A DNA stretch of 64,000 bases from Cucumis sativus (GCF_000004075.3 NC_026657.2:21138501-21202500), one strand, 5' to 3'. Shown: positions 36,588-49,093, counted from the stretch's first letter. Notes: generated by a model not told the origin, from the letters alone. Numbers and translations: made by a program.

Positions 36588-39173
36588 TCAAGTTGGTAGA
36601 GAAGAAGTCACCTTGAGTTTGTGAAGTAACAAAGTGAAACAGGGAGAAGAGAGAGCTTTAATGAAGATATCGACAGGTTGGTCAATGGTGGAGATGGATT
36701 GGAGATGGAGAGTGTTGCTTTGAAGATGATGGCGAACAAAGTGACAATCGTTCTCAATGTGCTTCGTTCGTTCATGAAATACATCATTGTGTGCAATTTG
36801 AATGACATTGCGGTTATCACAATGAAGAATAGTGGGTGATGTCTGTGGGGCTCCCATATTAGTGAGTAGCCAACGAAGCCATAGTAATTATGAAGTGGCA
36901 TAAGGTAGAGCACGATATTTGGACTCAATGCTAGAATGAAAAACAACAAATTGTTTCTTGCTACGTCAGGAGATAAGAACATCACCTAAATGGAAACAAT
37001 AACTAGTGGTGGATCTTCTATCAGTGAGGTCTTCTGCTCAATCAACATCGGAGAATCCAAACAGAACCAGAGAGAACAGTGAGGAGAAGTGTAGACCATA
37101 ACCCAAAGTTCCTTTAATATAGCAAAGAATACGAAGGACAACAGTGAAGTGAATAGTTCGAGGGACAATCATGAATTGACTGACAATGTGAACTGCAAAT
37201 GCAATGCCTGGACGAGTCACAGTTAAGTAAATCAGGTTACCAACAAGTTGCCAGTACAAAGTAGGATCGTCAAGAGGAAAACCATCAAAAGGAATGAGTC
37301 ACACATTTGGATCCATATAAGACCAGATCGACTGAGAAGGTCAGATGTATATTTAGCTTGAGATAAGTAATAGCCATCAGAAAAGGAGGAGATCTCAAGG
37401 CCAAGAAAATAGCTAAGAGTTCCTAAATCTTTCATCTCAAAGTGCTTACCCAGGTAACATTGCAAGTCAGATATTGTTTGAGGGTCATCACCTATAATAA
37501 TCATGTCATCAGCATAAAACAAAAGGAGCACAATACCACTAGATGTCTGGCGAGTGAACAAGGCCGAATCATGAGAGGTAGAGGTGAACCCAAGTTGAGT
37601 AATAGTGGAACTAAAAGTTGCAAACCAAGCTTAAGGAGCCTGATTGAGACCGTAGAGAGCACGACGAAGAAGACATACTTTCTGAGGTGGCGGAGTAGTA
37701 CCAGGTGGTGGTTTCATATAGACTTCTTCAAATAGAGTTCCATTAAGGAACGCATTTTTAACATCCATTTGAAGGAGAGACCATTGTTTTGCAATTGCAA
37801 TGGCTAAAAGACTACGAACAGACGTCATTCGAGCTATTATAGCAAATGTTTCTTCATAATCAATGTCATATTCCTGATAATAACCTTTGGCTACAAGTCG
37901 AGCTTTGTATCGTTTAATAGATCCATCAGAGTGCGTTTTGATTTTAAAAATCCACGAACAGCTAGTAGGTTTCTTTCCAAGCGGTAAGTCAACATAGTCT
38001 CAAGTGTGAGTCTTTTCTAAGGCTTAAAGTTCTTCATGCATTGCTTGCTGCCACAATGGGTTAGTATTGGCTTTCTTATATGAGGAAGGTTCAATTAGAG
38101 ACATGATAGTGGAAAAATAATGGTAATCTTTAAGATGATAAGGAGTTTCTCTTACCCAAGTAGACCGTTGACCATAATCATTGAGTATATTAAGCAGATT
38201 CAGGTTCCTCAATTAGAGAGATTAAAGATTTGGGAGCATAGGAATATGATCAGATTGAGTGAGCTCAGATATGGGTAGTGGACAATGTGTAGTGTCAAGT
38301 GATGAGGTAACTGTGGAAAATAGATCAGTAGAAGAATCAGTGAAGAATGGATGAGGACTAGAGAGAGATGCATGAAATGAAGAAAGACTAGAAAACATAC
38401 GATGTTCTCAAAAGGTGACATGACATGATATGCGTAATTGTTGAGAGATGGGATCCCAACAATGAAATCCTTTATGTTCAGTACCATAACCCAAGAAACA
38501 ATATAGAGGTGCACATGGTTCAAGTTTGGTATGTTCATGAGGATGTAATAATACGAAACATGCACAACCAAAAGCCTTGAGATTAGAGTAAGAGGGGGAA
38601 ATACCGTATAGTCGTTCAAAGGGGAAAACATTGTGAAAGACTTGATAAGGAAGACGGTTGATAACATAAATAGAGGTGAGGGCAGCCTTAATTTTTCAGG
38701 ACAAGCAGCAGACAGAAGTTGAGCACGAACAAAGTCAAGAATGTGACGATGTTTGCGTTAAGCTCTTCCATTTTGCTGGGAGGTGTGTGGACATGAGTGT
38801 TGAATCAGAGTGCCTTGAATGGGCAAGGAAAGAAAGAAAACGAGAGTCCTTATATTCCATCGCATCATCAGTTCAAAGGATTTTAATTGTACTAGAGAAT
38901 TATGTGTGAACCATTTTTGCAAAGTCAACATAGATTTGATATAAGAAAGTAAATCCAAGTAAAACGAGAATAGTCATCAATAAATAAGACATAATATCGA
39001 TAACCATTGACAGTAGTACAAGGAGCAGGACCCTAAATGTCAGAATGAATAAGGCCAAAAGGTGTATCATATAATGAAGTAGAATTAGAAAATTATAAAG
39101 CGGGTTGTTTTGCAAGCTTGCAACTTAAACAATCAAAAAGACTAAATTTTGAGACATTATTCAAAGTACCGGT
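36588..39173 (-). pseudogene. Element 1 integrase, reverse transcriptase and RNase H remnants
   Basis: Read on the minus strand, the integrase remnant lies in about 38209-39173 and is heavily frameshifted. The reverse transcriptase follows, with DVKNAFLNG in 37631-37828 and the catalytic FYADD motif in 37232-37561. RNase H comes last, with the HCDNRN and HERTKHIE motifs in 36588-36857. A purine-rich tract (GAGAGAGGG type) then leads into the 3' LTR. Several stops and frameshifts break the frame, so no full-length protein can be made. Activity of this copy is not expected. Confidence 0.85.
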
Positions 39174-39477
39174 TGTGGGCTATTAATTTTCCATGATCTT
39201 CCTAAATAGGTGGAAGAATTAAGTTATTTTTCTATTTATTGTTTTTGGTTATTTGTTTTTTTAATTATGCCCAAAGTTTTAGCAAGCACTAAGTTAGTGG
39301 GTTACTAATTTTTGCTTCTTTTTAGACTATAAATACTAGTCCATCAAATTGAATAAAGGTAATAAGTTCCATTTAATTTTCTCTCCCTCTTGGCAATATA
39401 TCTTACAAAGTATTTATCTTTGCTTTCTTCAAGAAGAGTGCGTGAGATTTTACAGATCCTTTGTTGTAAAACCAACA
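39174..39477 (+). repeat. Element 2 5' LTR
   Basis: A 304-base LTR starting TGTGGG and ending ACCAACA. It holds a TATA-like ACTATAAATAC near 39329, likely the core promoter. It carries about 36 extra T-rich bases near 39230-39265 that are absent from the 3' LTR. Confidence 0.93.
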
Positions 39478-39523
39478 TTTGGTATCAGAGCAGGTTGTCT
39501 TCTCATCGCATATTCCAACGAAG

Positions 39524-40392
39524 ATGGCAAGCATCTCGCAGCAAACAAAGGAGAATGGTGGAATGTCGATTCTCTACTCGATGTTAACTCCACACAACTA
39601 CACGGTGTGGACGATAAAGGCGGAAGCAATCCTCGATGCCCAAGGAGTTCGGGAAGCAATAGAGCCAGCGAGAGGAGCCGAAGTGGATGTGAAGAAAGAC
39701 AAGAAGGCACGTTCATACATTCTCCAATGCATCCCGGAAGATGTGCTTCTACAAATCGCTAAAAAGAAGACCGCAAAGGAAATATGGGATAGTCTCAAGA
39801 CAAGGTACTTGGGCAGTGAGCGGGTGAAGATGGCAAGAGTTCAAACCTTGAAGAGTGAGTTTAGTGTTCTTCGGATGAAGGAAACCGAGACGATCGATGA
39901 GTTCGCAGGAAAAATCAGCGGATTAGCAAGCAAGTTCACTACCCTCGGAGTTGCACTTGAGGATTCATCATTGGTCAAGAAGCTCCTCGATTCCGTCCCC
40001 GACAAATATCTTCCCATTGTTGTTGGAATTGAGCAATTTCAAGATCTCGAAACCATGCCGTTTGAAGAAGCAATTGGACGGATGAAGGCGTACGAGGAAC
40101 GAACAACACGACTTCGAGAAAACAATAACAACACCGATGGACAACTCCTACTTACCCATGTCGAATGGAAAGCTAGACAAAAAGGACATAGTGGTGATAA
40201 CTCCTCGATGAACAAAGGGCGCAGATTTGGTGGTACCGATCGAGGAAGATGGCGAGGACGTGGTCGTGGCCGTGGTCGTGGCACTGAGCGTCAAAATTGT
40301 GCGGGAGGCACTAGCAACACTGGAAATGGCACTCGTGATAAAAGTCACATTAAGTGTTTCACTTGCAACAAGATGGAACATTACGCGTCATA
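39524..40392 (+). pseudogene. Element 2 gag (nucleocapsid) with premature stop
   Basis: The frame starts at the ATG (39524) about 45 bases after the primer-binding site. It gives a typical Copia gag (UBN2 type) of about 290 residues with an Arg/Gly-rich basic stretch and the first part of a CCHC zinc knuckle (CFTCNKMEH). A TAA interrupts the knuckle just before its last Cys (about 40391). Coding resemblance continues in the same frame after it, so this is a nonsense change. It binds and packages RNA in functional relatives; this copy cannot produce the full protein. Confidence 0.85.
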
Positions 40393-41530
40393 ATGTCGTG
40401 GAAAAGGTCGTGACGAGGAAGCTCATCTAACTTGTGCCGCCAAAGAAGAGCCGGCTTTGATGATGGCCATGTCCCAGGAGGGGACACGCACTAGATGTGA
40501 TCAGGAGGATGCCATACTACTCAACAAAGAGCGGTTGTTGCCAGAGATGTATTGCAACGACAAGAATGGAGAAAATAATGACGTTTGGTATCTAGACAAC
40601 GGTGCTAGTAACCACATGACTGGCCATCGTGAGAAGTTCCAAGAATTAGATGAAAGCTTCACTAGGAGGGTGAAGTTTGGCGATGGATCAACCATTCAGA
40701 TCATGGGAAAAGGAACAGTCATGTTCGAGTGCAAGAACGGTGATCAGAAGGCTCTCCAAGAGATAACATTCCAAAATTATGTAGTAACATCATAAGCCTC
40801 GGACAAATGACAGAAAACGAAAACAAGGTGCAAATGATAGAAGATATCATGAAAGTGTCTGATAGGAGTGTGAAGCTTTTGATGTCGGTGAAGCGAACTC
40901 ATAATCGTTTGTACAAGATAACTTTGAAGACACTCAAGCAAGTCTGCCTTCTGACAAGCCTAGAAGATCCAACATGGTTATGGCACGTGAGACTTGGCCA
41001 TGTAAATTTTCATGACTTGAAGCTCATGGGGGAGAAGAAATTAGTAGTTGGAGTACCACTAGTGACTCAACCGAACAAGTTATGTAAAGCGTGCGTGATT
41101 ACCAAACAAGCCAGATTGCCCTTCCCCCGTCAATCAACATATAGAGTAGAGAAGCCATTAGAACTCCTCCATGCTGATATATGTGGACCGATTTCACCAT
41201 GTACTCTTGCTGGAAACAAGTATCTTCTGTTGATCGTTGACGATTCCACGAGATGGATGTAGCTGTATATGTTGGAGGCAAAAAGTGACGCATTTGCAGC
41301 ATTCAAGAAATTCAAACTATTAATGGAGAATAAGACGGAGTACAAGATCAGAACGCTCCGGACGGATCAAGGTGGTGAGTTCTTATCTGTAGAGTTCACT
41401 CAATTTTGCAAAAAATAAGGAATCGAACGACACCTCACCGCTCCATATTCACCACAACAAAATGGCATTGTAGAGCGTCGCAACCGCACCGTAATGGCGA
41501 TGACGAGATCACTCCTCAAAAGCATGAATG
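40393..41530 (+). pseudogene. Element 2 protease and integrase N-terminal part
   Basis: It follows gag directly. A retropepsin-like active site, YLDNGASNHMTG, is at about 40589-40622. A frameshift occurs near 40780-40800. The pre-integrase zinc finger (LWHVRLGHVNF and LCKACVITKQ) leads into the integrase core with LHADICGP and the DD35E-type DQGGEF motif. In-frame stops appear near 41261 and 41416. The open frame is cut at 41530 by the solo LTR and resumes at 43465. Confidence 0.85.
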
Positions 41531-43464
41531 TGATAGAACTAAGTCATGCACAGCGGAAAAAGAATCGAATTTCTACCCTAATTGCCACAATTAACATGTA
41601 ACCATAAACTAATCAAATTAGGGTTTTAAGAAATATTACCTTTGAAGTTTTCAAAAGGTTTGATATCTTCTTACCAATTCTAACCGAGACCACCATTAGT
41701 ACTCAACTGCTATCCTCTAGACAAAGAACCGGGTTGTGGGACCCAATTTTGGTGTAGAAAATAATGGAGATAAAATGAGATTGGAAGGTTTTTTTTTCTT
41801 TTGTTGAGATGATGAAAATGATAAAAGAGGCAAAAGTTCTTCAACATTTGAAAACACCTCTATTTATAAGCCTAATTACATGCAAAAATGCATGCAATTC
41901 ATTTCCCAAATCTCCACCTAATGTTCCACTAACAATTAGTGGAACTTAGTGGGCTAGGTGTCTATATCTCATATAGCCACATATCCCACTAAGAGTTAGT
42001 GGGATTTTCCAACAAAATGTTGGATTTTTCCACTAACTTAGTCCAAGGGTAAAATGGTCATTAGATATTTCTAGTCAAAAAGTCAAACTTTGACTTTTCT
42101 TAGTCAAAAGTCAATATTTTGACTTTTTACCATTTTGTCCGTCTTGACTAAGTCCAACCTCCCAAGCATAAATCCGCATTCATTTTTCCAAAATTCAAAT
42201 CACATTTGAATATAAGGCCGGTCAAAGTTTGACTTTTCAAAGTCAAAAGTCAACATTTTGACTTTTTACTATTTTTGACCAACTCCATCAATTCCGAGCT
42301 TCTTAGTATGAATCCGCATTCATACTTATAGTATGTAAAACATAAAAGCTCTATTTTTAATTAGAAGACCGACGACTATATCACTATATTTGTCGGTTTC
42401 CCTTTCTTCTCCCAATTCGAACAATTCGACTTATTTCATCACACTTTTCTAAGTTTAATCCATATGAGCTAGCAGAGGAACCTAATGGACCTATAGATCA
42501 TGGGCTCCAACGATTCAAGATTAACTAGCTAAACTCTTTTAAACCGAGTTAATCAACATTCGTTAACTAACGGGTCATTCCACTAAAGTCCCGTAGTTGC
42601 ACTCCCCTCATTATAGATATATTTGTGTCCATTTGATAAAACCATAATCAGTAAGTTAATCCTTCACAGGTTGCTCGTAACCTTGGCTGGGTCAAAATAC
42701 CGTTTTACCCCCAAGATTACATCTTGCTCCTTAAGTCCCACTAATCCACTATTGAACAATTGGTTTAAGGTTCAACCTTTAAACTTAATCCCTCTCGGGC
42801 CAATGAGAGGGTGGGGCCCCTTGTTCAAGACTTGGATTCAGTGCTTAAGAGAGCAACCTATCTACTAACCCTAAAGCGGGTAGGAGTGAATTCCATCTTG
42901 TACCCTATGTTCCCAGCTATCCACCCGATCTTACCCCTGAAATGGGAGGCTTATTGGGCCAACGCTGATGAGCTGCCCTCACCTATGCAGATCTAAGGAT
43001 AATCTCGTGTGAACAGGAGTTCATAGTTAACTCAGGATTAAGACTAAGTTACCTAGGTCATCAATAATTGAGATAGTCAGTTTTAAACAGTAAACGGTGT
43101 TATAACGTAAAAAAGACTAATTCATGGTTCAGTCTTATGTAAACATTTTACATAGGATGCCCCCACTTTCATGTCTCTACATGAACGATTAGGATCACCT
43201 CGTTTGTACTACAAAGTGGGCCGCATCCATAGTTTCTCTAAATAAGGCGCCCAACCTTTATTTCATATACTATAGACTATTTAGGCTATATACTCGAACT
43301 TGATCCACGTTTATGTTTACACATAAAGTTCAAGTTTATTCAAAAAATAGCCTTGGAACTTGATTTATTGGATTTAAGATTATAATATTTAATTTCTCAA
43401 TAACAACTTTATTGAACAGAATATGATTTACAAACTACGAGTTTTAGGACAAAAAATTCCAACA
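41531..43464 (-). mobile_element. Solo LTR inserted in element 2 integrase
   Basis: A 1934-base insertion flanked by the exact 5-base duplication GAATG (41526-41530 and 43465-43469). On the minus strand it starts TGTTGGAATT and ends CTATCA, the TG...CA form of an LTR. There is no gag, pol, primer-binding site or second LTR, so it is a solo LTR left by unequal recombination between the LTRs of a larger element. Near its minus-strand end it carries a TATA-like TTATAAATAGAGG (41866-41878). It contains two degenerate copies of a GTCAA/TTGAC-rich segment (about 42073-42196 and 42219-42330). Confidence 0.9.
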
Positions 43465-43469
43465 GAATG

Positions 43470-45593
43470 TGACTGCAAAATTTTGGGGAGAGGCAGTGAG
43501 ACACGCGGTTTATTTGTTAAACCGTCTTCCAACGAAAGCCCTTGGAGAACGCACACCATTTGAAGCTTGGATGGGGAGGAAGCCACATCTTGCACACTTG
43601 AGAGTCTTTGGTTGTGTGGCATATGTAAAGAACACAACCCCGCACCTCAAGAAACTCGACGATCGAAGCTCACCAATGGTATATTTTGGTGTCGAAGAAG
43701 GATGCAAAGTCCATCGCTTATATGACCCAGGCTGTGGAAAACTACAAATTAGTAGATATGTTCTTTTTCAAGAGAATCTTGAATGGGCTTGGAACGAAGT
43801 AGTTAGTGACGGTAAGGAGATGGACCAATTTTATTCTGACGAGTTCAAAAACTTGGAGGATGCAGAAACTGGGGTTGAAAATACCTTACCACATGCAACT
43901 GAGATACCTGCGATTGGAGAGACCAGTCCATCTCCTCCATCGATGAACACACCGGTTCGTCTAAGATCTCTCAGTGACATCTACGCCAACACAGAGGAAG
44001 TTGTAGGTGGTGATGAACAAGAGAATGAGGTGATGATGGTAGTGTCCGAAGAACCGACTTGTTACCAAGAAGCTGTTGCAGAGGGTCGCTGGTATGAAGC
44101 AATGGAGAACGAATTAAAATCCATTGAGAAAAATAACACATGGAGTCTGACCGAACTTCCACTAGGACACAAACCCATTGGTATAAAATGGGTGTTCAAA
44201 TTGAAGAAAGACCCTAATGAAGAAGTTGTCAAGCACAAAGCAAGATTGGTTGCTAAAGGCTATGTACAAAGACAATGCATTGACTTTGAAGAAGTTTTTG
44301 CACCGGTTGCAAGACTTGACACCATTCGAGTCATTCTTGCACTCGCTGCAAACCAAAGTTGGGAGGTACACCATCTAGATGTGAAGTCGGCATTTCTCAA
44401 TGGAGAATTGGAAGAGGAAGTATATGTTACTCAACCGGAGGGTTTTGAGGTTCCAAATGAAAAACACAAGGTGTATAGATTGTCAAAGGCTCTCTACGGA
44501 TTGAGGCAAGCTCCACGAGCTTGGAACATTCGACTTGATAGGAGTCTCAAAGATCTTGGTTTTAGAAAATGCACTCAAGAGCAAGCAGTCTACACAAGAA
44601 GAGAAGAAGAGGAATGTGTTTTTGTTGGAGTGTATGTTGACGATCTCATTGTAACAGGAAGTAGCACTGAAAAGGTCAATAAGTTCAAGCAACAAATGAT
44701 GGCAAAATTTGAAATGAGCGACTTAGGCCTTCTCTCTTACTACTTAGGAATTGAAGTTGAACAACAGAAGGGTCGAATCCTGCTCAAACAACCAACTTAT
44801 GCCAAAAGAATTTTGTCCCAGTTTGGAATAGCTGATTGCAATGCCACAAAGTACCCGATGGAACCCAAGGCACAACTTCACAAAGACACGGAAGGAGCAC
44901 CAATTGATGCTACAGAGTACAGAAGCATCGTTGGTTGTCTTAGATACTTACTGAACACAAGGCCAGATCTTTCATATGCTGTTGGGATGGCGAGTAGGTA
45001 TATGGAAAGGCCTACAACAATGGATTACAAGGTGGTCAAGCAAATACTTAGGTATTTGAGAGGGACGATTCATTTTGGGCTCACTTATACGAAAGGTCCC
45101 AGAGAATTCAATATATTCGGTTACTCTGACAGTGATTTAGCCGGTGATATCGACGGGAGGAAAAGCACAAGTGGAATGACATTCTACTTAAACGAAAGTG
45201 GTTTCATGGAACGCGCAAAAGCAAAATACGGTGGCACTCTCATCTTGTGAAGCCGAGTTCATTGCAGCCACTACCGCAACTTGCCAAGCATTGTGGTTAA
45301 GATGCCTTGTTAGCGAGATAGTCAGAATGGAGCCAAGGCCGGTAACATTATTTGTGGACAACAAATCCGCAATAGCTCTCATGAAGAATCTCGTATTTCA
45401 TGGTCGCAGCAAGCACATAGATACACGTTTTCATTTCATTCGAGAGTGTGTCGAGAATGGACAAATTATCGTTGAATTTGTCAACACTGGAGAACAACGA
45501 GCCGATGCTCTGACTAAAGCATTGACGGGAGTAAAGTTAGTTGCTATGCGTCAACTACTTGGTGTTCGTAACTTAGAATCATGTCAGAATTAG
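43470..45593 (+). pseudogene. Element 2 integrase C-terminal part, reverse transcriptase and RNase H
   Basis: The integrase frame resumes right after the GAATG duplication ([20 protein letters not shown]). The reverse transcriptase contains [17 protein letters not shown] and the catalytic YVDD at about 44634. RNase H starts after the SDSDLAGD motif near 45124. A frameshift between about 45200 and 45250 moves the RNase H into another frame, which contains [16 protein letters not shown] and SKHIDTRFHFI and ends at 45593. This pol section is long and well preserved, which agrees with recent insertion. It cannot give a complete polyprotein because of breaks here and upstream. Confidence 0.9.
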
Positions 45594-45600
45594 GGGGTAG

Positions 45601-45868
45601 TGTGGGCTATTAATTTGCCATGATCTTCCTAAATAGGTGGAAGAATTAAGTAAAATTATGTCCAAAGTTTTAGCAAGCACTAAGTTAGTGAGTTACTAAT
45701 TTTTGCTTCTTTTTAGACTATAAATACTAGTCCATCAAATTAAATAAAGGTAAGAAGTTCCATTTAATTTTCTCTCCCTCTTGGCAATATATCTTACAAA
45801 GTATTTATCTTTGCTTTCTTCAAGAAGAGTGCGTGAGATTTTACAGATCCTTTGTTGTAAAACCAACA
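45601..45868 (+). repeat. Element 2 3' LTR
   Basis: A 268-base partner of 39174-39477, starting TGTGGG and ending ACCAACA, followed by the target duplication CCGGT. Confidence 0.93.
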
Positions 45869-45873
45869 CCGGT

Positions 45874-46987
45874 AGAAACGAAATTACGAAGTTTAATAGA
45901 GGATGCATGAACTAGACGAAGATGTCAGTGATCTATGGTGGTATCAGTGACTGATGCAGAGATGGGTGGAAACACATGAGAGTGTTGGAGAGATGTAAAC
46001 TCAAATATTCTTCCCACCTCTCGTCCCGTACCAATCACTTGTCCCGTATGAGGATCCCGAACCTGACATCCATGAGAAGAAAATATAATGATTAGTCCAA
46101 GATCACATAATTGGCCAACGGAGGCTAGGTTAAATGTGGGATTGGGAACATGATACGTATTTGACAGATTTATGGTGGGTGTTTTAACAATGCCAATGTG
46201 AGATAGACATATGATTGTCATCAGCAGAGTGAATTGAGGGAAGAGAATGAATAGGAATAGGGGAGGATAATAGTGAAATAGCAGAAGTCATATGATTACA
46301 ACAAGCCGAATCAAGAAGCCTATAACTACCTGAAGTGACAACAAGAGCAGTAGAGTTGGAAGAGAGCACCTGTTTTAGTAAATCATAAAGATCATTTAAC
46401 TGAAAGTTATGAGGTGTCGTGATATCAAATGGAGTGGCAACAGCAACAATAGGTTGAGAACCAGTTTTAGGAGAGGACTTGGATTTATATGAGTGATCAG
46501 GAGAGCGGGGTGGGCGAATGAGACAGTTGTCCAAGATGTGACCTCGCTTGTGACAATACACGTACTCAATAGTAGGACAATCAGTAAACTTATGACCCTG
46601 AAGTTTACAATTTTTGCAGAGAGTGGACTTATTAGCAGGTCGAGAATGAGTGGTTGCAAGAGCGACATCGGAGGACAGAGAGGAGACAATGCCAAGCTTT
46701 TTTTCCTCAAATAAAATTTTCTGAATGGCGGCGTCGAGAGTTGGCATAGGATTGCAATGTAACAGTGCAGCATAAATTGATTCATACTCCGGGCAAAGAC
46801 CCATAAGAACTTTGATGAGGCGAATATGATATGGACTAATTTTTGCTTGGTCTAACTGAGTCCAAATTGGTTGAAGGGTGGCAAGATATTCATTCGCAGA
46901 TTGTCTTCTCTCCTGGTTTAGACTAATAAGATGAGAGTGTAATTGGTAATAGTGAGCAAGTCCAATAGACTGAAACCGGGTGGACAA
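45874..46987 (-). pseudogene. Element 1 gag and protease remnant
   Basis: On the minus strand, 46987-46184 encodes a retrotransposon gag of UBN2 type with a CCHC knuckle (CKNCKLQGHKFTDC) and a second degenerate knuckle. It then reaches a retropepsin-like LLDSACCNHMT motif. A frameshift near 46200 moves the reading frame, and 46221-45925 continues with the rest of the protease and the start of the pre-integrase region. The sequence is cut at 45873 by element 2. The start region near 46990-47300 is less well preserved. Confidence 0.8.
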
Positions 46988-48010
46988 AAAATCCTAAAGT
47001 TCTTTTACAGTATTAAATGCATCAAATTGAGTATGAATTGCTGGAATATAAGTGTTACCCAACCAAGTGATAATTTGATGATATTTGCTATCCCACTCCT
47101 CAAATCTTTCAATTTACTTGTGGTCTTCTACCGTGGTTTCTTGAACAATGACATCAAATGGGTCTGTATCAATATTCTAAGTGGTGTCATTAACGTTTTT
47201 CATTGGTGGAGTAGGTTTGACCGATTTGGTGACATCTCCGGTAATTATACGCCATAACTTTCGTCCGATAAAAAAACTCTTCATTCGGTGGGCCTAGGTA
47301 ATGTAGTTTGTTCCATCAAGAATGGTACTAATATGACAAGCAACATCTTTTTCTTCATCTAAACAACATTATTGAAAAATATAGCCAACAAGCTTCCAAA
47401 AAAAAATTAGAAATAGAGACCACACAACACGGTAATTGAGGACGTGCAAATCACACAAGAAAACTCAGCATAAACAGAGCCAAATCTGGATGGAAAACCA
47501 ATGACTGAAAAACGGCAGACTGACGGAAGATGGGATCGAAGATGGAACATATATTGAACGCTATAGCCGAAGATGAGATCAGAAACAGACTTTCTGAAGA
47601 TGAGATCGGAGACTAAATGCGACATCCGAATTTTGGAGATGGTCGTGTGAACGATCGGAGATGCCCGAGGACAAACCTATCTCGGATGAAGTTGAACGAA
47701 GGAAGACATATCTCGTCCTTGTTGGCGAGAAGTGACGACAACCACAGGGATATGGCAGTTCTAACGAAAGCTGAACGGAGAGAGGCAGATCTCGTCTTTG
47801 TTGGCGATTTTCAAAAATAAATGACGAAAAACACAGGGGTGTGACAGAGTTGAGATCGAAACAGAGCCTCGTCGGCAAGAAGGAGAATAGAGACCGGAAC
47901 AGAGCTTCGTTGGCGAGAAGGAGAATAAAATCTCGTCGTCGACTGGTACAAAATCGATGAAAATTGGGTGCGGTGGCGGCTAGGTTAGATTTAACCTAGC
48001 TCTGATACCA

Positions 48011-48163
48011 TGTAAATTATTTTGAATAATTGTGTATTTCATTAATATATTTTCAGTAATACAAAGTGTACATATACCGAAAATAATGCAACCTATAAGA
48101 AAAGAATAAATACAATAATATACTCTAAGATTATGGTCAAATTACTATAATTTTGGTAATACA
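48011..48163 (-). repeat. Element 1 5' LTR
   Basis: A 153-base LTR that starts (minus strand) TGTATTACC and ends TTTACA, directly followed by the primer-binding site at 47999-48010. Confidence 0.9.
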
Positions 48164-49029
48164 ATTAAAGATTTAAAAATGAGATAATTAAAAAAAATTA
48201 CTATAAAGTGATTGTTCTTCTCCAACCAACAACGTCTCTTATTCAACAAATTGAACATCTCTTTTTCAAATAATAGATTTTCTCTTTTTTCAACAAATTG
48301 AATATCTCTTTCTCAACGAATTGATCAGTCTCTTCTTCACCAATTTAATTGTCTCTTTTGTCATTTATATTGAAACAAATGGAAGACTAATATATCATGT
48401 TTTAAAAACAAGCTCATCAACCTCAAGTCAAAGTCAACATTTAAGAGAAAGTATGGAAAGATTATATATTAGACACTGTAACACTTCTAATACGAACCAA
48501 TAAAATTAAATTCATTTTCACAAATCAAATTCCCTTGGTTGAAAACTTGAGTGAAATTCCTTAATTATCTAACTTCCAAAAGTTTAACATTCTTGCTTAT
48601 TTTTATTATTTTACTTTACGTTTTAAAATTTGAAGGCAGAAGCACAAGTCAACTAACCTTAAATACAAATGAAAAGATGAAAGTTAGAAGTTTAGGATGT
48701 AAAAGTTGATTAAAGTGATACTAAACCCAATTAAAGATTGAACAAAAGAGTTGGAATGGTTAGTAAGATTGTAATGAAGATGAATATAATAATTGAACGT
48801 TAGAGTTTGAATATTTGATCACACATAAGTGTTATTATTTTGACAACAATCTCACACATTCTCCTACTCAAATAAATAATAAAAATCGCATTAATTTGAT
48901 TTGATTTTGTTAATGAAACATTAATTTTGATAATTTGTGAGTAAATATTAACTAATCCAATTTCCCACACCGGTTTGTAAATGAATGGCACTCTCGTAAT
49001 TTCGTTTGCGGCTTTAGGATCGATCCACG

Positions 49030-49064
49030 AAACCCTAGCCATGGCTCTTCCCCTATATATATAA
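49030..49064 (+). promoter_or_regulatory. Telo-box and TATA box of an unidentified transcription unit
   Basis: AAACCCTA (49030-49037) is a telo-box, common upstream of plant ribosomal-protein and snoRNA genes. CTATATATATAA (49053-49064) is a strong TATA box placed 16 bases later. A CT-rich leader with CTTCCCTTAGGG follows. Nothing downstream identifies the gene. Confidence 0.45.
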
Positions 49065-49093
49065 CAAGCACTGCCTTCCCTTAGGGCTATCAG

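Larger units (their letters stand above)
39174..45868 (+). mobile_element. Inner Copia LTR retrotransposon (element 2) nested in element 1
   Basis: A plus-strand Ty1/Copia element with LTRs at 39174-39477 and 45601-45868. The 5-base target duplication CCGGT is exact (39169-39173 and 45869-45873). The primer-binding site TGGTATCAGAGC follows the 5' LTR at 39480. A purine-rich tract (TAGGGGGTAG) precedes the 3' LTR. The LTRs differ by about five substitutions plus one 36-base indel, fewer than in element 1, in line with its later arrival. Its integrase is in turn interrupted by a solo LTR at 41531-43464. Coding breaks make this copy non-autonomous. Confidence 0.95.
36424..48163 (-). mobile_element. 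Outer Copia LTR retrotransposon (element 1), interrupted
   Basis: A minus-strand Ty1/Copia element bounded by 153-base LTRs (36424-36576 and 48011-48163). Next to the upstream LTR, 47999-48010 is the primer-binding site; on the minus strand it reads TGGTATCAGAGC, matching initiator methionine tRNA. The order gag, protease, integrase, reverse transcriptase, RNase H is the Copia order. Coding sequence has many stops and frameshifts. It is split in the pre-integrase zinc-finger region by a second element at 39174-45868. The LTRs differ at about 10 of 153 positions. No convincing 5-base target duplication flanks it (CAGTT on the left, ATTAA on the right). Confidence 0.9.
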
